Source of the DNA: Candidatus Peregrinibacteria bacterium
Lineage (GTDB): Bacteria; Patescibacteriota; Gracilibacteria; UBA1369
DNA: 14,375 nt
Direction of reading: 5' to 3'
Assembly (NCBI GenBank): GCA_014728765.1
Contig: WJLA01000033.1
Location: forward strand, 1-14,375
The notes under the pieces are model-generated. The model had not been told where the DNA came from and made no database searches. It saw only the letters and a program-made list of their open reading frames with translations. This document shows positions 14,052 to 14,375 of the stretch, piece by piece. Position 1 is the first letter of the stretch. Each line of letters opens with the position of its first letter. The translations under genes and the position numbers were made by a program.

Positions 14052-14375
14052 ATGATGGCAAGGCCAAAAAAGAAAAAAATATTTATGAATGTCATACTTT
14101 TGATTGCAATGGCGATTGTGGCATTTAGACTTTTTTATTTTTCCAATCATAGAATTGAGGAAGACAACAAAAATTCATTCGTTACCATAGAAGATTTTGC
14201 CATTTGCTTGAAAGAACAAGGTATGATGATGTATGGTGTCGATACGTGTGAATTTTGTTTGCAGCAAAAAAGACAGTTCGGAAGTGCATTTGAACAAATC
14301 AACTATATAAACTGCGACTTTAATTCACAACAATGTCAGGAAGCTGAAATTGAAAATTACCCAACTTGGAGATAT
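14052..14375 (+). CDS. Membrane-anchored thioredoxin-like protein (VKOR-partner type), cut by the window end
   Basis: The frame is open to the last base (108 codons, no stop) and is therefore partial at its 3' end. A Lys-rich start (MMARPKKKK) precedes one membrane segment (about 10-30, IFMNVILLIAMAIVAF), which places the rest outside the cytoplasm. Residues 49-69 hold FAICLKEQGMMMYG and the CxxC active site Cys66-Glu-Phe-Cys69. Next come QQKRQFGSAFEQINYINCD (71-89), a second cysteine pair Cys88/Cys95, and NYPTW (102-106). This order (cL-ke-g-YG, CxxC, fG, y-xC, C, yPTW) is that of the thioredoxin-like domain found fused to, or paired with, vitamin K epoxide reductase (VKOR), which makes disulfides in exported proteins. 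The start could be either of two adjacent ATGs (14052 or 14055). It lies 4 bases after hisS, probably in the same transcript. Confidence 0.82.
   Translation, partial: MMARPKKKKIFMNVILLIAMAIVAFRLFYFSNHRIEEDNKNSFVTIEDFAICLKEQGMMMYGVDTCEFCLQQKRQFGSAFEQINYINCDFNSQQCQEAEIENYPTWRY

Noticed and set aside
1..14375. Alternative genetic code (UGA as Gly) as in some candidate phyla
   Set aside because: rlmH, tsaD and the flippase gene end in TGA exactly at their family C-termini or at operon overlaps, so TGA is a stop.
1..14375. tRNA genes, CRISPR arrays, insertion sequences or phage genes
   Set aside because: The gaps are short and hold no cloverleaf-like sequence, regular repeats, transposase or integrase motifs by eye.

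Overview
This is a low-GC bacterial chromosome segment of about 14.4 kb. It is tightly packed, with one-base or four-base gene overlaps, almost no intergenic DNA, and few Shine-Dalgarno sequences. Small-genome house-keeping genes sit beside membrane and envelope genes of unclear role. TGA clearly ends genes (rlmH, tsaD, the flippase gene), so the code is the standard one and not the UGA=Gly code of some candidate phyla. The gene set fits a Patescibacteria (CPR) genome: an enlarged ThyX-like protein, a membrane-anchored CapA-like protein, a beta-CASP hydrolase, a TsaD/flippase pair, and a VKOR-type thioredoxin. That placement is inferred from gene style, not from a phylogenetic marker.

Layout: (1) 1-1082, plus strand: a transglutaminase-like (SirB1-like) protein with C-terminal helical repeats, possibly cut by the left edge. 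(2) 1079-2985, minus strand: a two-gene thyX-folA unit with a TAATG junction. Both proteins are atypical. The ThyX-like protein is a tandem duplication whose two halves each keep a different part of the signature motif, and the DHFR has lost its usual MGR-T cofactor loop. (3) 3076-4590, minus strand: a single-gene unit with its own consensus promoter and terminator, encoding a beta-CASP metallo-beta-lactamase RNase-like enzyme. (4) 4602-7268, minus strand: rlmH, a CapA-like protein with a degenerate Memo-like N-terminal half, and a small lipoprotein. (5) 7313-9171, plus strand: an rlmD-type 23S rRNA methyltransferase divergent from rlmH, then a small unrecognised gene with unusual composition, a strong ribosome binding site and a strong terminator. 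(6) 9170-10480, minus strand: a CCA-adding/poly(A) polymerase-family tRNA nucleotidyltransferase with an HD domain. (7) 10539-12601, plus strand: tsaD (TTG start) overlapping a flippase-like membrane protein. (8) 12671-14375, plus strand: hisS followed by a membrane-anchored thioredoxin-like protein cut by the right edge.

The common thread is translation and RNA metabolism: rRNA methylation (RlmH, RlmD), tRNA maturation and modification (CCA enzyme, TsaD), tRNA charging (HisRS) and RNA processing (beta-CASP). Interleaved with these are envelope functions: CapA-like protein, lipoprotein, flippase and thioredoxin. The thyX-folA unit supplies thymidylate and is the best candidate here for unusual biochemistry. 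I see no tRNA or rRNA genes, CRISPR arrays, transposases, phage genes or defence genes. No gap without a gene exceeds 300 bases.
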